A stretch of 64,000 bases of DNA from Chimonanthus salicifolius (lineage: Eukaryota; Streptophyta; Magnoliopsida; Laurales; Calycanthaceae): the NCBI GenBank assembly GCA_013350335.1, contig CM023537.1:45630111-45694110 (forward strand). The letters run 5' to 3'. Positions 13,183 through 23,732 of this stretch are shown here, one piece after another. The position numbers were made by a program, and so were the translations under genes. The notes beneath the pieces were generated by a model. The model saw only the letters and a program-made list of their open reading frames with translations. It had not been told where the DNA came from and made no database searches. Each line of letters starts with the position of its first letter. Position 1 is the first letter of the stretch.

Positions 13183-13649
13183 TGTAACACCTCGGATTTT
13201 CAAGTTATCATTATATATGAATTTGCCCATTTAATTTGTGAATTTAAATGGTATGGACCTTAGATGGTTAAGGTGTTGGGGCAATTGCCCAAATAAGACC
13301 CAACGGATAGTGGATATGGTTCAGTTGAATTAAATGGGTGAGATGTATTTAATTGGGTCAAAATTGGTAATTGGGTCAAAATGCCGAATTGGGATCCAAT
13401 GGGCCGTGGTTGACTTGGTTGACCACCAAGTGAGTTCAAGCTTAATTAAATTGGGCTGAGTTAAGTTGGAATGGAATCAAGTGATTGAATTGATTTTTAA
13501 GTGAGTTAAAAGAGTTGAATTAAAGAAGTGAGTTGAGTTAAAAAGTTGAGTTGATTGGAAGCTAGAGGGACATTAATCTCAAGTGAGTGGAGTGGGAAGG
13601 TGGAGAAGTGCATCACACCAAGACCAAGTAAAGGTTACATGTTAGAGGT

Positions 13650-14070
13650 GTGGGAGTTTCATCTCATGGGATGAAACTCCAAAGGCTCATTGATGAGGAG
13701 ATGAAAAGGTTTTGGGGATTACACAATTCAAACCCATAGCACACGTTGGAGTCATGGGAGCTTCATCTCATGGATGAAACCCCCAAATTGGTCATTAATG
13801 GGAGGGGACGGTTTTGTTGTTTCACAAGGTAACCAAGGGGCAAACGGTTGAGAGTTTCATCTCATGGATGAAACCCCCAAATGAATCACTAATGGGGGTG
13901 GACGGTTTTGTGGTCTAAAGTCAAGACTACACCTTGGAGACATGGGAGTTTCATCTCATGGATGAAACCCCCAAATGAACCATTAATGGGAGGAGAAAGG
14001 CAGGTAGAAGTTACACAAAGGCATACCCGTAGCACCGTTGGAGACATGGGAGTTTCATCTCAAGGATGAA
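13650..14070. repeat. Tandem-like repeat of a 'TTTCATCTCATGGATGAAAC' unit
   Basis: Five copies (near 13655, 13760, 13855, 13950, 14050) of a phrase containing TTTCATCTCATGGATGAAAC recur at roughly 95-105 bp. The phrase is itself an imperfect hairpin (GTTTCATC / GATGAAAC). A diverged copy is at 17460-17480. Confidence 0.7.
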
Positions 14071-14267
14071 AGCCCCAATGTAAGTTTCAATGAGAAGGTA
14101 ATGAGTTATGGGAGTTACAAAAGGGCTTTACAAAAAGGCACCACCCTTGGCCGATCACCCTCATTTGAACAAAAAAAAATTTGGTCTTCATCTCACTCTC
14201 TCCCTCTCTCAAGGCCGATCACTCTCTTGGACAAAGGAGAAAAGACTTAAGAGTTTTCTATCTCAAG

Positions 14268-14300
<33 letters not shown>

Positions 14301-14447
14301 CCCACACTCTTGGCCGAACCCTCTTCCTGAAGTTTCATCTCAAGACCTCTCAAGATCACACACTCGGCCAAGGATCGAGGAAGTTGAGGAAGAGGAAGAT
14401 CAAAAGAACAAGAAGGAGAGAAGAAAATCGGAGGAGTAACGGAACCG

Positions 14448-14453
14448 GTAAGT
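14448..14453 (+). promoter_or_regulatory. Splice-donor-like GTAAGT at the end of the LTR leader
   Basis: CCG|GTAAGTA directly follows a CT/GA-rich leader. Equivalent sites occur at 17979 (TTG|GTAAGTA), at 63713 (TCG|GTAAGTA), and on the minus strand at 5138 (AAG|GTAAGG). Conservation at the same relative place in four LTR copies suggests a real 5' splice site; splicing itself cannot be seen from DNA. Confidence 0.45.
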
Positions 14454-14489
14454 ACTCAATAGAATTTTGATTAAGTAAGATGGTCAAGG

Positions 14490-15870
14490 AAAGTGGTCCG
14501 GCCATTTCATGACCGAACCCTAGTCTTATTATGGCAAAGGACCTCTTGCATGGACCCTATAAGGATTATGATTATGGATCATGGGCTGGCCTTGCATGGC
14601 CAAACCCTAAGGTCAATATGCATGGAGCACCAAGGACAAAAAGGGGTGGATGAGGTTCGGCCATGATGTATGGCCGAACCCCATCAAGGAATATAAATCT
14701 TGGTATATGATTTAAAAAGGAATTAATGAACCATAGGGTTCAGCCATGTTGTATGGCCGAACCCCATGGGAGTTTGTAGGTAATTGTAAATGGTTTTTGA
14801 AGGATGAAAACCATGGAAGGACATTAGTTGATTTTAATGGATTTGAAATATGAAATCATAGATGTATGTTTATGATTTGTAAAAGGTTTAAAATGGAAGT
14901 TATGTTGATGGGCTTTGGGATTGTAAAGGATGACCTAAGGTTATGATTAAATTTCCCATGGAGGGACTTGTCTTAGGGATTAAATATTGTAAATAATTAA
15001 AGGAGAGGATGGGAAAATGAGACATCATGAGTTCGGCCATGGTGTATGGCCGAACCCCATGAACCATTTTTAATTGGCCATTTCGTATTATATCTTGATT
15101 TGATGAACCATTTATGAAAACTATGTTTATGGATCAAATATGGACCCAAGTGTGGGTAACTTAAGTATGTGATTACCATGTACGGAAAAAATGGCCAAAA
15201 GGGGAAATTAAAGGACCATAAGGTTCGGCCATGGTATATGGCCGAACCCCATGGATCATGTGTTTGGATTTAAGAACTATGTGTGATTATTTTTGGAACA
15301 TAAGCCTTATGTAAATAAACAAGGTAAATAGCCATGGATGGAATAATGGCAAAAAATGTAAATAGGTAAAAATGATGGACATGGGTTTGGCCATGGTGTA
15401 TAGCCGAACCCCATGAATTATTTGATGGATCATTTTAAAGGGTTATTTGGAGTGTCATGCATGTTTAAATGAATGAAGGATTAAGCTAAGTAATTAGCCA
15501 TGATAGGATAATGGCAAGGATGTAAATAAGTGAAAATAATGGACCATGGGTTCGGCCAGGTGTATGGCCGAACCCCATGGGGAATGTGTTCATGGACTTA
15601 TGTTGTTATTAAGGTTAAATGATTAACTTATATGTGTTAGGTTTAATGAATCAAAGATAGAATGTTCTTGGACCCACAATGGTTAGAATGATCAAGGATC
15701 AAAAAGAGGAACCAAAACCATGTGAGTCAGGTTCGGCCATACAACGAAGGTGTATTTGGTGGACTTAGGGGTTTTAAAATAATGTACTTGGATGTGGTTG
15801 GTTAAATCAAAAGAGAGACCAAAATCAAGTGAGTGTGGTTCTGCCATGTTGTATGGCCGAACCCCACTAA
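14490..15870. repeat. Array of GGTTCGGCCAT...ATGGCCGAACC hairpins, copy 1
   Basis: About ten copies of GGTTCGGCCATG then GTATGGCCGAACCCCAT occur near 14493, 14585, 14656, 14728, 15031, 15222, 15381, 15549, 15730 and 15838. Each is an 8-12-bp inverted repeat around a 4-7-base loop, with often 150-190 bases between copies. Intervening DNA is not repeated to the same degree, so this is not a simple satellite. Confidence 0.85.
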
Positions 15871-16212
15871 GTTATGTTCATGGACTTAAACATGGTTCGA
15901 AATCAAAGGGGTCATTGGTTTGACCAATTTATATGTAATAAGGTAACGAGGTCTCGCAAGTAGTGTACGATTAGCTAGACGCGATCGGTGAGCGGTTTCA
16001 GACAAAAAAGCAAAGGACATACTAGTTGATCATAGTAGGTTTCCTGCATCATTGATACCATGGAATATGTATGATGGTTTTAATTCCTGTTTTGGATGAG
16101 TTATTTTGTATAAATGATATGTTTCAAATATGAGATTTTAAATGCTATGATTTGTATAATTACATAACATGTGGACATTTGCATCTCATGCATGGCATGG
16201 GAGGGATTATAT

Positions 16213-16372
16213 GTAACCGGAGGCCACACTCCGACGGGGAGTCCGTAAGACCACTGTGGGGATACCTTGATGTTCATTATCCCATCAAGAGGTAACCGGA
16301 GGCCACACTCTGACGGGGCGTCGTTAAGACCACTGTGGGGATACCTTGCTCAGGAGTTTTCCATCAAGAGGA
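16213..16372. repeat. 79-bp direct tandem pair in LTR
   Basis: GTAACCGGAGGCCACACTC begins at 16213 and again at 16292. Both copies run through GACCACTGTGGGGATACCTTG to CCATCAAGAGG. One copy has CTCCGACGGGGAGTCCG and the other CTCTGACGGGGCGTCG. Confidence 0.85.
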
Positions 16373-16694
16373 TACCATGTGTTTGTGATGGGTGGGATTT
16401 ATTGCATATGACAGTATGGCATGGCATTGAATCGCCATGATTATGATCTTTATTATCATTCAAGGTTTCTTCTTTTTATCTGTATGATTGGATCTCTATT
16501 ATCATACATTGTTTTGGATACGATGCTTTACAAGTATGGTATGATATATTATATCTGGATTTTTGGTACTAACCCATGTGTTAACCATAATTGGAATACC
16601 TACTGGGCGCGTTGTCTAACGCCCTACTTCTACCCTAGTTGATGACACAGGAAGGGAACGGAGCGAAGGATGAGATCGGAGCCAAGCTTAGGAG

Positions 16695-19235
16695 CTGTAA
16701 CACCCCGATTTTTCAAAGATATCAATATTTACAAAAATGCCATTGGAATGGTAAATTAAAAAGATATGATCGTAGATGAGAAAATGGTGGGGCCCATTGT
16801 TCAAATTAAGACCCAATGTACATATTATAAGGATCAAATTAAATTAAATGGGTAATGTACATCCAATTGGGTCAAGATGGTTATTTGGGTCAAAGGACCC
16901 AATTGGGACCCAATGGGTCATGGTAGACTTATTTGACCATTGGGTGAGCTCAATTTTAATTGGATTAGGCTGAATTGATTGGGAATTAAATGGAGGATAA
17001 ATGGGTATGCTATGTACAATTGGGTAAACCCCATTTAAATGGTCAATGGTCACTCAAATGGGTCATGGCGCCTAATTGGGTCAAGAGATTCAAATGGGAC
17101 CCAATGGGTCGAGTTGACCATGTTGACCATGTAAACCATCAAGTGAGCTAAAAGGGTTGAGTCAAATCATGTTGAGTTGGGGCTGGAGTTGGATTTGAAT
17201 CAAACAATGGAGTTGACTCAAGTGCATTAAATGAGTGGTATTAAATGGGGTGAGTTGAGCTAATGAGTTGAATGAGTTGGAAGAGTTAAATTGGAAACCA
17301 AAGAGACCATTAATTCAAAGTGAGTCAAGTGAGTAAATGAGAGTTGTGTTGATCTCAAACACCACAAGACAAGTCCCACACGTTGGGTACTTGGGAGTGA
17401 TATCCCATGCATGAAATTCAATGAGATGGGATAAGTTTTGCATTGGGAGCTTGGAGGGCTTCCATCTCATGATGGAAACCCAAGACCCAACTTGGGGAGA
17501 TGGAAGGATGGTCTAAGCTTAGGCCAAGTGTCCCATGGTTAAGCCATGGGACTCCTTGGTTAGACCAACATTCATGAGGGTAGATGAGAGGCTTTAAGGG
17601 CTGATTAACCAAAGGAGTTGCATTTTCACTCTCTCCCTCCCTTGGCCGTTTTCACCTTTCAAAGACAAGAAGCCTTGGCTGTTAGACTCTTCCACAAACC
17701 TCTCTTGGCCGGCCAGCACTCAAGGAGAAAGAAGACCAAAGAAATAGAGTTCCATCTCCAAATATTCTCACACAAGGTCGACCACCTTCAAGACAAAGAC
17801 TTGGAGTATTGTTTATCCCAAGTTCTTCTTTCTTTTTCTCCTTCAATCCATATCACTTGGCCGAACCAGCCCTTGGTGTTTTCACCATTGATCAAAGCTC
17901 ACAATCAGCTAAGGACCAAAGGAGCAAGAAGGGATCAAGGAAAAATCAAAGGCAAGAAGAAAAGCTAAAAAAAGATTGGTAAGTATTTCATGAAAATTGG
18001 TTAAATAAATAGGTTAAAGGGAGCATGATTTGGCCATGGTTTGGCCGAATCTATCAAGGGTTTAAACATGGAAGATGATGTTTAAAAAGAGTAGAAAACA
18101 TGGATCATAGGGTTCGGCCACTTTGGATGGCCGAACCCCATGAAATAATTTGGCCTTTAAAAACCATACAATGATTTAAGGTTTTAAGGTGTTTAATATG
18201 GAGATATGATGGATGTTTTGGGTTGGCTATTGGATGGCTGAACCATACTATGATTATGGTTAAAATGTTGGGTATTAAACCATGAATAATTATGGGAAGA
18301 TTGAGTCAAGAGAACCATAGGGTTCGGCCATGTATGGCCGAACCCCATGGACTATTTTTATGGGTTAATTGGAGTAAGATTATGTTAGAAATTATTATTG
18401 GTTCTATGATGTTTTAAAGTGTAAATAGGTGGAAATAAGGAACCATAGGGTTCAGCCATGTGTATGGCCGAACCCCATGGAGAGATTTTGATGGATTTAA
18501 GTATTTTTGGAACCTTGAAGATGATGGAGAATAAGGTTAATTTTAAAAGGTTTAAAAGTAGTTAAAGATGATGACCAAAATGTATGATGGAATCCCCTTT
18601 AAGAAGGGACCTTGCTGTGGATCAAAATGGTTGAAAAAGATTCAAGGAAAATGAGGAAAATAACATCATGGGTTCGGCCATATAGCCGAACCCCATGACC
18701 ATTTTATGAGTCATTTTATGGGCTAAGTTTAGGTCTATGTATGCACTAAAATGAATGGGAAATAAATTAAGGAAATGAATGATGTATAGTGTTTCCATGT
18801 CCTGATTGATGAGGCATGGATGGATCCATGTTTATGGATCAGTTAGGGTTATGAACACACATATATGAAAGGTGATTAACCATGGGAAGAATGAGTGGCA
18901 AGGATGTAAATATGGCCAAAAATGAAGAACCCCCATGGGGGATGATTGTGGCATTTGGATTTAATTAAAAGACCAAATTTGAGATGGTGAGGTTCGGCCA
19001 TGTTGTATGGCCGAACCCCACTAAGGTGGATTTGTTTTGGATGGTGGTGGTTAGCAAAATTAAACATTGGTTAGACCAATGGCAAAACCGTAAATACAAG
19101 TCAAATTGTAAATATGAATGAATTGGTCAAAGGACTTGAAAAGAGGGGTCCAAAAACCAAAGTGGTAAGGTTCGGCCATGTTGTATGGCCGAACCCTACC
19201 AAAGTGTGTTTGAAGTGCGAGGTGGTTTAAGGTGA
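16695..19235 (+). repeat. LTR fragment, TGTAACACC subtype C
   Basis: It starts TGTAACACCCCGATTTTTC inside the preceding LTR. It has GACCCAATGGGTC motifs, a CT-rich leader (about 17620-17960), a donor-like TTGGTAAGTA (GT at 17979) and a second hairpin array (about 18025-19195). It does not reach the usual LTR end. Near 19235 it changes to sequence that reads as an LTR in the opposite direction; the exact join is uncertain. Confidence 0.65.
18025..19195. repeat. Array of GGTTCGGCCAT...ATGGCCGAACC hairpins, copy 2
   Basis: Copies lie near 18030, 18112, 18321, 18448, 18669, 18991 and 19169, with loops from 2 to about 9 bases (for example GGTTCGGCCATATAGCCGAA near 18671). Arms are kept while loops and spacers vary. 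Confidence 0.83.
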
Positions 19236-19842
19236 TAAAATAAAAAGAAAGGACAAATTCAAAGTGGGTGCCTTCTCTTCCTCTTTGTTTTGCCGAGAAT
19301 AAGAATTGAAATTATGAATGCCTGTGCGCCCTTTGCTGCCCTCTTTTTATGCAATTCCAATCGGTCATATAGAAGGTACCAAGATAGCAATTGCCCTTCC
19401 TCCTTGCTTCCCTTTCTTATAAAATATCCACATGGTCCGATCTATCTTTAGAAGATAGTCGTGCGCCCTTGCTATTTAATTGGGAATTGCCGACCTTCTT
19501 TGGTAATGTCCCACACGACCATACAATCTAGATTTAATTAGACCTCTTCTTTATTTAATTTTAGACAATATGCATTCCCTTTTTAAAAGATCCTATGCGC
19601 CCAACATAGATATGGTAATCCTTATACACGGCCATGTGTAATATTTTATTTAATTTTGGACATAATGCATTACTAAATCAATTCAACCCATTTAATTTAA
19701 ATTGAAACCATCTTCACAATCCATTGGGTCTTAATTGGGCAAAGATCCAACACTTTACCCATATAAGATCCATATCTAAAATTCACAAATTAAATGGTTA
19801 ATTTCTGTAAATATTTAATAACTTGAAAATCCAGGGTGTTAC
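19236..19842 (-). repeat. LTR 5' end, TGTAACACC family, opposite orientation
   Basis: The right edge reads CCAGGGTGTTACA. Reverse complemented it starts TGTAACACCCTGGATTTTC and continues as in subtype B (ATTTAATTTGTGAATT, then GACCCAATGGATTG). So an LTR start faces the LTR start at 16695, and neither has an LTR end. Bases 19260-19650 contain spaced GCGCCC(T)TTG words and no gene. Confidence 0.55.
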
Positions 19843-22470
19843 AGTAAGGTAGCTAGAGGGTTTCCACCCTTTACTGCAGCTGAAGATCCTTCTGTCCTTC
19901 ATCCCCCAGGTTTCCTAGTTTCATAAGGGGTGTGAGTTTTACAAACTGAGTGAAGAGAAAATAACAGAAAGTCCTAAATAATAAATCATATTATCAACAT
20001 AATAAATATGTTATCAAACAACAGTTTATACACTCAAAAAAACATGTAGAATAATGTCAACACAATTATATATTATGAAATGCCCTTTCCTTTCTCAAAA
20101 TGATACCCCCATCAAATGACGTCTATGACTCTTCCCTAGCCACGAGTAACATGTTTCCTACACTGCCGGCAAATTCATACTCAATGCTTCACACAACCCA
20201 TATTTTAAATACACCTCATGCCAATACCATCCACAGGCTAGGTACTTCATACATTGGTGTGAGGTAATTTGATATACACAGTACACCAATTAATATACAT
20301 ATCAATGTATATATTTTAACAAAATACTTAACCCACATGAAAATCTCTCACATATATGATCATAATAACTTCACTAAGCTAACATGAATTTCTAAGCTCA
20401 ACCTCATGGACTCATATTACAAATATCAGCAATCAATATTTAACTATACTATGCTTGAATTTTAGTCATCACCCACAAATCCATCAACGGTTAACAAAAC
20501 ATGACATATAATAAATGTTATTGTTTTTCCTTTGGTCGGATACGTCTACTTTAGTCTTATCATTTGCCACTTGGGGTAATTATCTTGAAACTACATAGTT
20601 ATACATCAAAATTCGTATTCCTATCGGAATCACGGTTGGATACCTGATCTACCATTAGATCACCAACATAACAATACCAAATAGTCTCTAGTAATAAGTG
20701 AGTTCCATACTCTATTTTAGGATAGCTAGATCTCGACATCTCAAAACACTCTCATGCTCACGTTTCATATATAGAAACTCACAATCACCTCCTTACGTGT
20801 GAACAATGTCGGTATTGCATTTTAATCCGATCACATGCTTTCCGTCAATAAAAATTACCACGGACATCCACTTATTGCCGTAGGGCTAATGGTGCAAGAG
20901 ATATTGTATTGAATGCAGATGAGATGCATTTTAATAAACATATAGTGTAGTTGAATCTCCTCACCTTCGGTTAGCGATTTTTTTTTTCAATAATCTGTTT
21001 AAAATATTTAAAACAGTATAAATAATTCATATATTTAAAAGAGGTTTAGATAACCTAACTTTTTTCCATGAAAATGACATCTAAATCTATCTGTTAAAAT
21101 TCGACATATCGACTCTGTCGATATGTATATTTTCTCAATACATTGTGAAATGGCGATGTGTACCATTTCTGTATGTATCGTAATGTATCCCTTTTCTGCT
21201 TGATAGCTTTAGTCAGTTTCTGCTCTTTTTTATATATCGAATTTTGAACATATATCGGCTAGACAAAGTCGATACATTGTAAAAACTCGATATGTCAATT
21301 TTAAATCTTGCATATATATCGACTTTGGACATATATCGGCTGGACAAGGTCGATACATCGTAAAACTCAATGTGTCCACTGGGTCTTGAGCAGTCCGCCG
21401 TGATTGAGCAAGGTTTTTCTCTAGTTTCCCATGGAAAATCTAGAAGGTATTTTTCTATCAAAACTTCGACAGAGATTCTACTAAAGTTTATCTAGAAAAT
21501 GATAGAAACAAATTCAAAGAAATACTTACAGAAGATAGCCAAAAATCCACTATAAAAGGGTTGCCTGATAAGTTTTTGAAATGAACTGAAAACTCTATGA
21601 ATTGGTAAATTTTTCTGAAAACCAAAGCCCATATTTATAACTTTGAAACATTATTATTCGAGTGATTTTCATCTCTTAATTTCCATCGGTGGTGTCGGCG
21701 AGTGTTGGCAGGATTTACTTAACCTTTTTATTTTTCACAAATTGGTTAAAAAGTTTAACTTTTCTTCCTCTTTCTAAGCACTTAAAATTGGGTATACTTA
21801 GGGGATCCTTTGATAAAATCTGTACACTGCTATCGCATTGAGAACGCGGGTTTTAGCTAGGGTGGTAAAATCATATTTTCATTTTATCAACAAAAAATCT
21901 TCTATTTTTACAAAATAATGTTTCACCTAAAATCGGTGGTCTAAACTTCCCTAAATTCTGAAACTCATTTTCTAGTGTTTCAAACACTCAAATCAATTTT
22001 CTAAAAACACCAAAAGTTTACTTAAAACATAGATTGACTATGATCCAACTTTACTAATGTTTGGAATACGGGGTATTTGTCAAACTGGGATATTTAGATA
22101 AATCACGTTTAAGCTTCGTACTTTGGGTAAATGTTTGAAAGTTCAGAAAATACAGCTGAATAAAGTACTCAAATATCTAGTGTGAGTGAAAATTCTAAGT
22201 CTAAATATATATTTCGCACTTAAGAAGTTTTCAAGACACTATTCGTGACTTTTTATATAAAACAAAAGTTATTTGTGAAATGTCTAAAATACCCTCTGAT
22301 CTTCGTCGAGTTAAATCACTGAGTAAACGAGCTCCTGATTGGGTCATATAATACCTTTTCGAGAGGTTCTCTCCGTACCCTATCATATTAACTGGTCACA
22401 AAGCCGAGTTAACGGTCCTAAATTTTTTTTATTTTTTTAATTATGGGCTGGGTAATTACATATTCTAATT
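19843..22470 (+). repeat. TGTCACG-family LTR segment, second copy
   Basis: Bases 19846-20355 repeat 12112-12625 (shared GGTTTCCACCCTTTACTGCA and GATACCCCC words). The sequence continues past the point where the first copy is interrupted. Bases 21085-21400 hold TCGACATATCGA/TCGATATATCGA-type palindromes. No coding potential was recognised. The right edge, near GGGTAATTACA, is placed only approximately. Confidence 0.5.
21095..21375. repeat. CGATATATCG-type palindrome series
   Basis: Words such as CGACATATCGACTCTGTCGA, CATATATCGGCT (twice) and GTCGATACATCGTAAA recur in about 280 bases. They are CG-flanked self-complementary words of a type unlike those of the other LTR families here. Confidence 0.6.
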
Positions 22471-22796
22471 TTGCTCAAGTCTAAGACTAATGTAGGGCAT
22501 GAGCAAGGTCCTATCCCTTAGGATCCATACAAACTTTTGATCTGGACCTTTCCTCTCAAACTTTGAACATTGTGCATTTTGATTCTTCTATTATTAACAT
22601 TTGGCACAAGTCCATTGAAATGAGACAAGACCCCCCTTTTAGTCTTTGAATTCATAGTACAAGGAGGTCTCAGCTTATCCCTATTTGATTTTCCTATGTA
22701 AGGGATAATGTGTGTGATGAGATGCATATGATTTCCTAGGTAAATTCCCACAATCAAAATGATTTACCTTATGCTTTGCAATGAGTGAATTTTCAG
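22471..22796 (-). other. Copia internal region downstream of gag
   Basis: This resumes the host copia sequence between the LTR pile and the gag remnant. There is no recognisable protease or integrase. Confidence 0.45.
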
Positions 22797-23588
22797 TCAC
22801 CTCATGCTTTCTCTTTTTTGTTCTTGGAGAAGAACCATAGGCACCTTTGATTTAACCTGTGACTTTCTTATTTTGCACTCATGCTTGAAGTTCCCGATCA
22901 ATCTACAATAAAAGCATTTTATTATAGAAGTGTGTGTGGTTTGGTTTTTACTCCTTTTAGATTGGATCATGGGTCTCTTTGGGTTAGATTGAGAATGTCC
23001 AAGACCATGCCAATCACAATGAGGTCTACCCAAGATAGATTCTTCCAATTTTTTATTTCTTTGGGTAACCATGTCTAGAGATTTCGTAACATTTTTATCT
23101 CCAAGACACTTTCCAACTTCATTGAGCTTCAATATTTCATTCTCATAAACTTTTAAAGTTTATTGAAGGCCATTTTGTGATTCTCTCAACTTCACAATTT
23201 CAACATTTGCATTTTTCAAATTTGTTGAGAGAAGATCATTTTCATTATTTGCACATTGAAGTTGGGTAGAGAGTTTGGCATTCTCAATTTTTACCTTATC
23301 AAGATCCTTTGCCAATCTCATACTCTCTAAATTCAAGGCATCATAGGATTTTTGGAGGTCATCATCATCCTCATCAAGAATTCTTTCACTATCCTCCTCA
23401 CTAGAGGGTCCCTCTTGATCATCACCAATGGAGGCTATGAAACATTTGAAATTTTCAACTTTCTCTTGATTCTCCATTTGATTTTGAGAGGTGGACTCTT
23501 CCATTGAACTATCCAACGATATGCACAACTTTTTAATAAACTCATCTTGGATAGAGGACCAAACATCATCTTCATATGAAGCCAACAC
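22797..23588 (-). pseudogene. Copia gag remnant (coiled coil and degenerate zinc knuckle)
   Basis: One minus-strand frame covers about 264 codons, broken by a single TAA at about 23160-23162. The upstream part is acidic (EEDSERILDEDDDDLQKSYD) and then a leucine- and asparagine-rich coiled coil. The downstream part ends in a basic stretch with CFYCRLIGNFKHEC. The layout is that of the C-terminal half of plant copia Gag. In the CX2CX4HX4C knuckle the histidine position is asparagine, so zinc binding is doubtful. The N-terminal capsid-like domain is missing: the frame begins only ~130 bases past the primer site. Gag normally packages RNA in the virus-like particle. Confidence 0.75.
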
Positions 23589-23718
23589 TTTCTCTATTTT
23601 TTGTTTTCAAAGATGGTAAAACCAATAGAGAAAAGTGGATTAAATTTTTTGCACTTATGATTGGTGTTCTAGCACAATGATCTACTCGGATTTTTAGATC
23701 CTTTATGCAGAGCACAAC

Positions 23719-23730
23719 GCTCTGATACCA
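23719..23730 (-). other. Primer binding site, initiator-Met tRNA
   Basis: The minus strand reads TGGTATCAGAGC two bases after the LTR end, complementary to the 3' end of plant initiator-Met tRNA. This fixes 23733-25514 as the 5' LTR. Confidence 0.88.
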
Positions 23731-23732
23731 AT

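Larger units (their letters stand above)
13183..16694 (+). repeat. LTR, TGTAACACC subtype B, lacking its last ~0.4 kb
   Basis: It starts TGTAACACCTCGGATTTTC and runs to GCCAAGCTTAGGAGC, which corresponds to a point about 390 bases before the end of the subtype A LTR. A new LTR start at 16695 interrupts it. In order it has tandem ATCTCATGGATGAAAC-type repeats (about 13650-14070), a CT-rich leader (14190-14300), a donor-like CCGGTAAGTA (GT at 14448), a hairpin array (14490-15870), a 79-bp tandem pair (16213-16372) and an acceptor-like block (AG at 16637-16638). Confidence 0.75.

Noticed and set aside
14108..14470. 120-residue plus-strand frame
   Set aside because: It lies in the CT-rich LTR leader (Ser/Leu run from CT repeats). 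It may be a transcribed leader but not a supported protein.
17618..17968. 116-residue plus-strand frame
   Set aside because: Same LTR leader position in subtype C; not conserved as protein with 14108-14470.
14490..19195. Regularly spaced repeats resembling a CRISPR array
   Set aside because: Repeats are imperfect inverted words with uneven 70-320-base gaps inside plant LTRs, with no cas genes and clear eukaryotic context.
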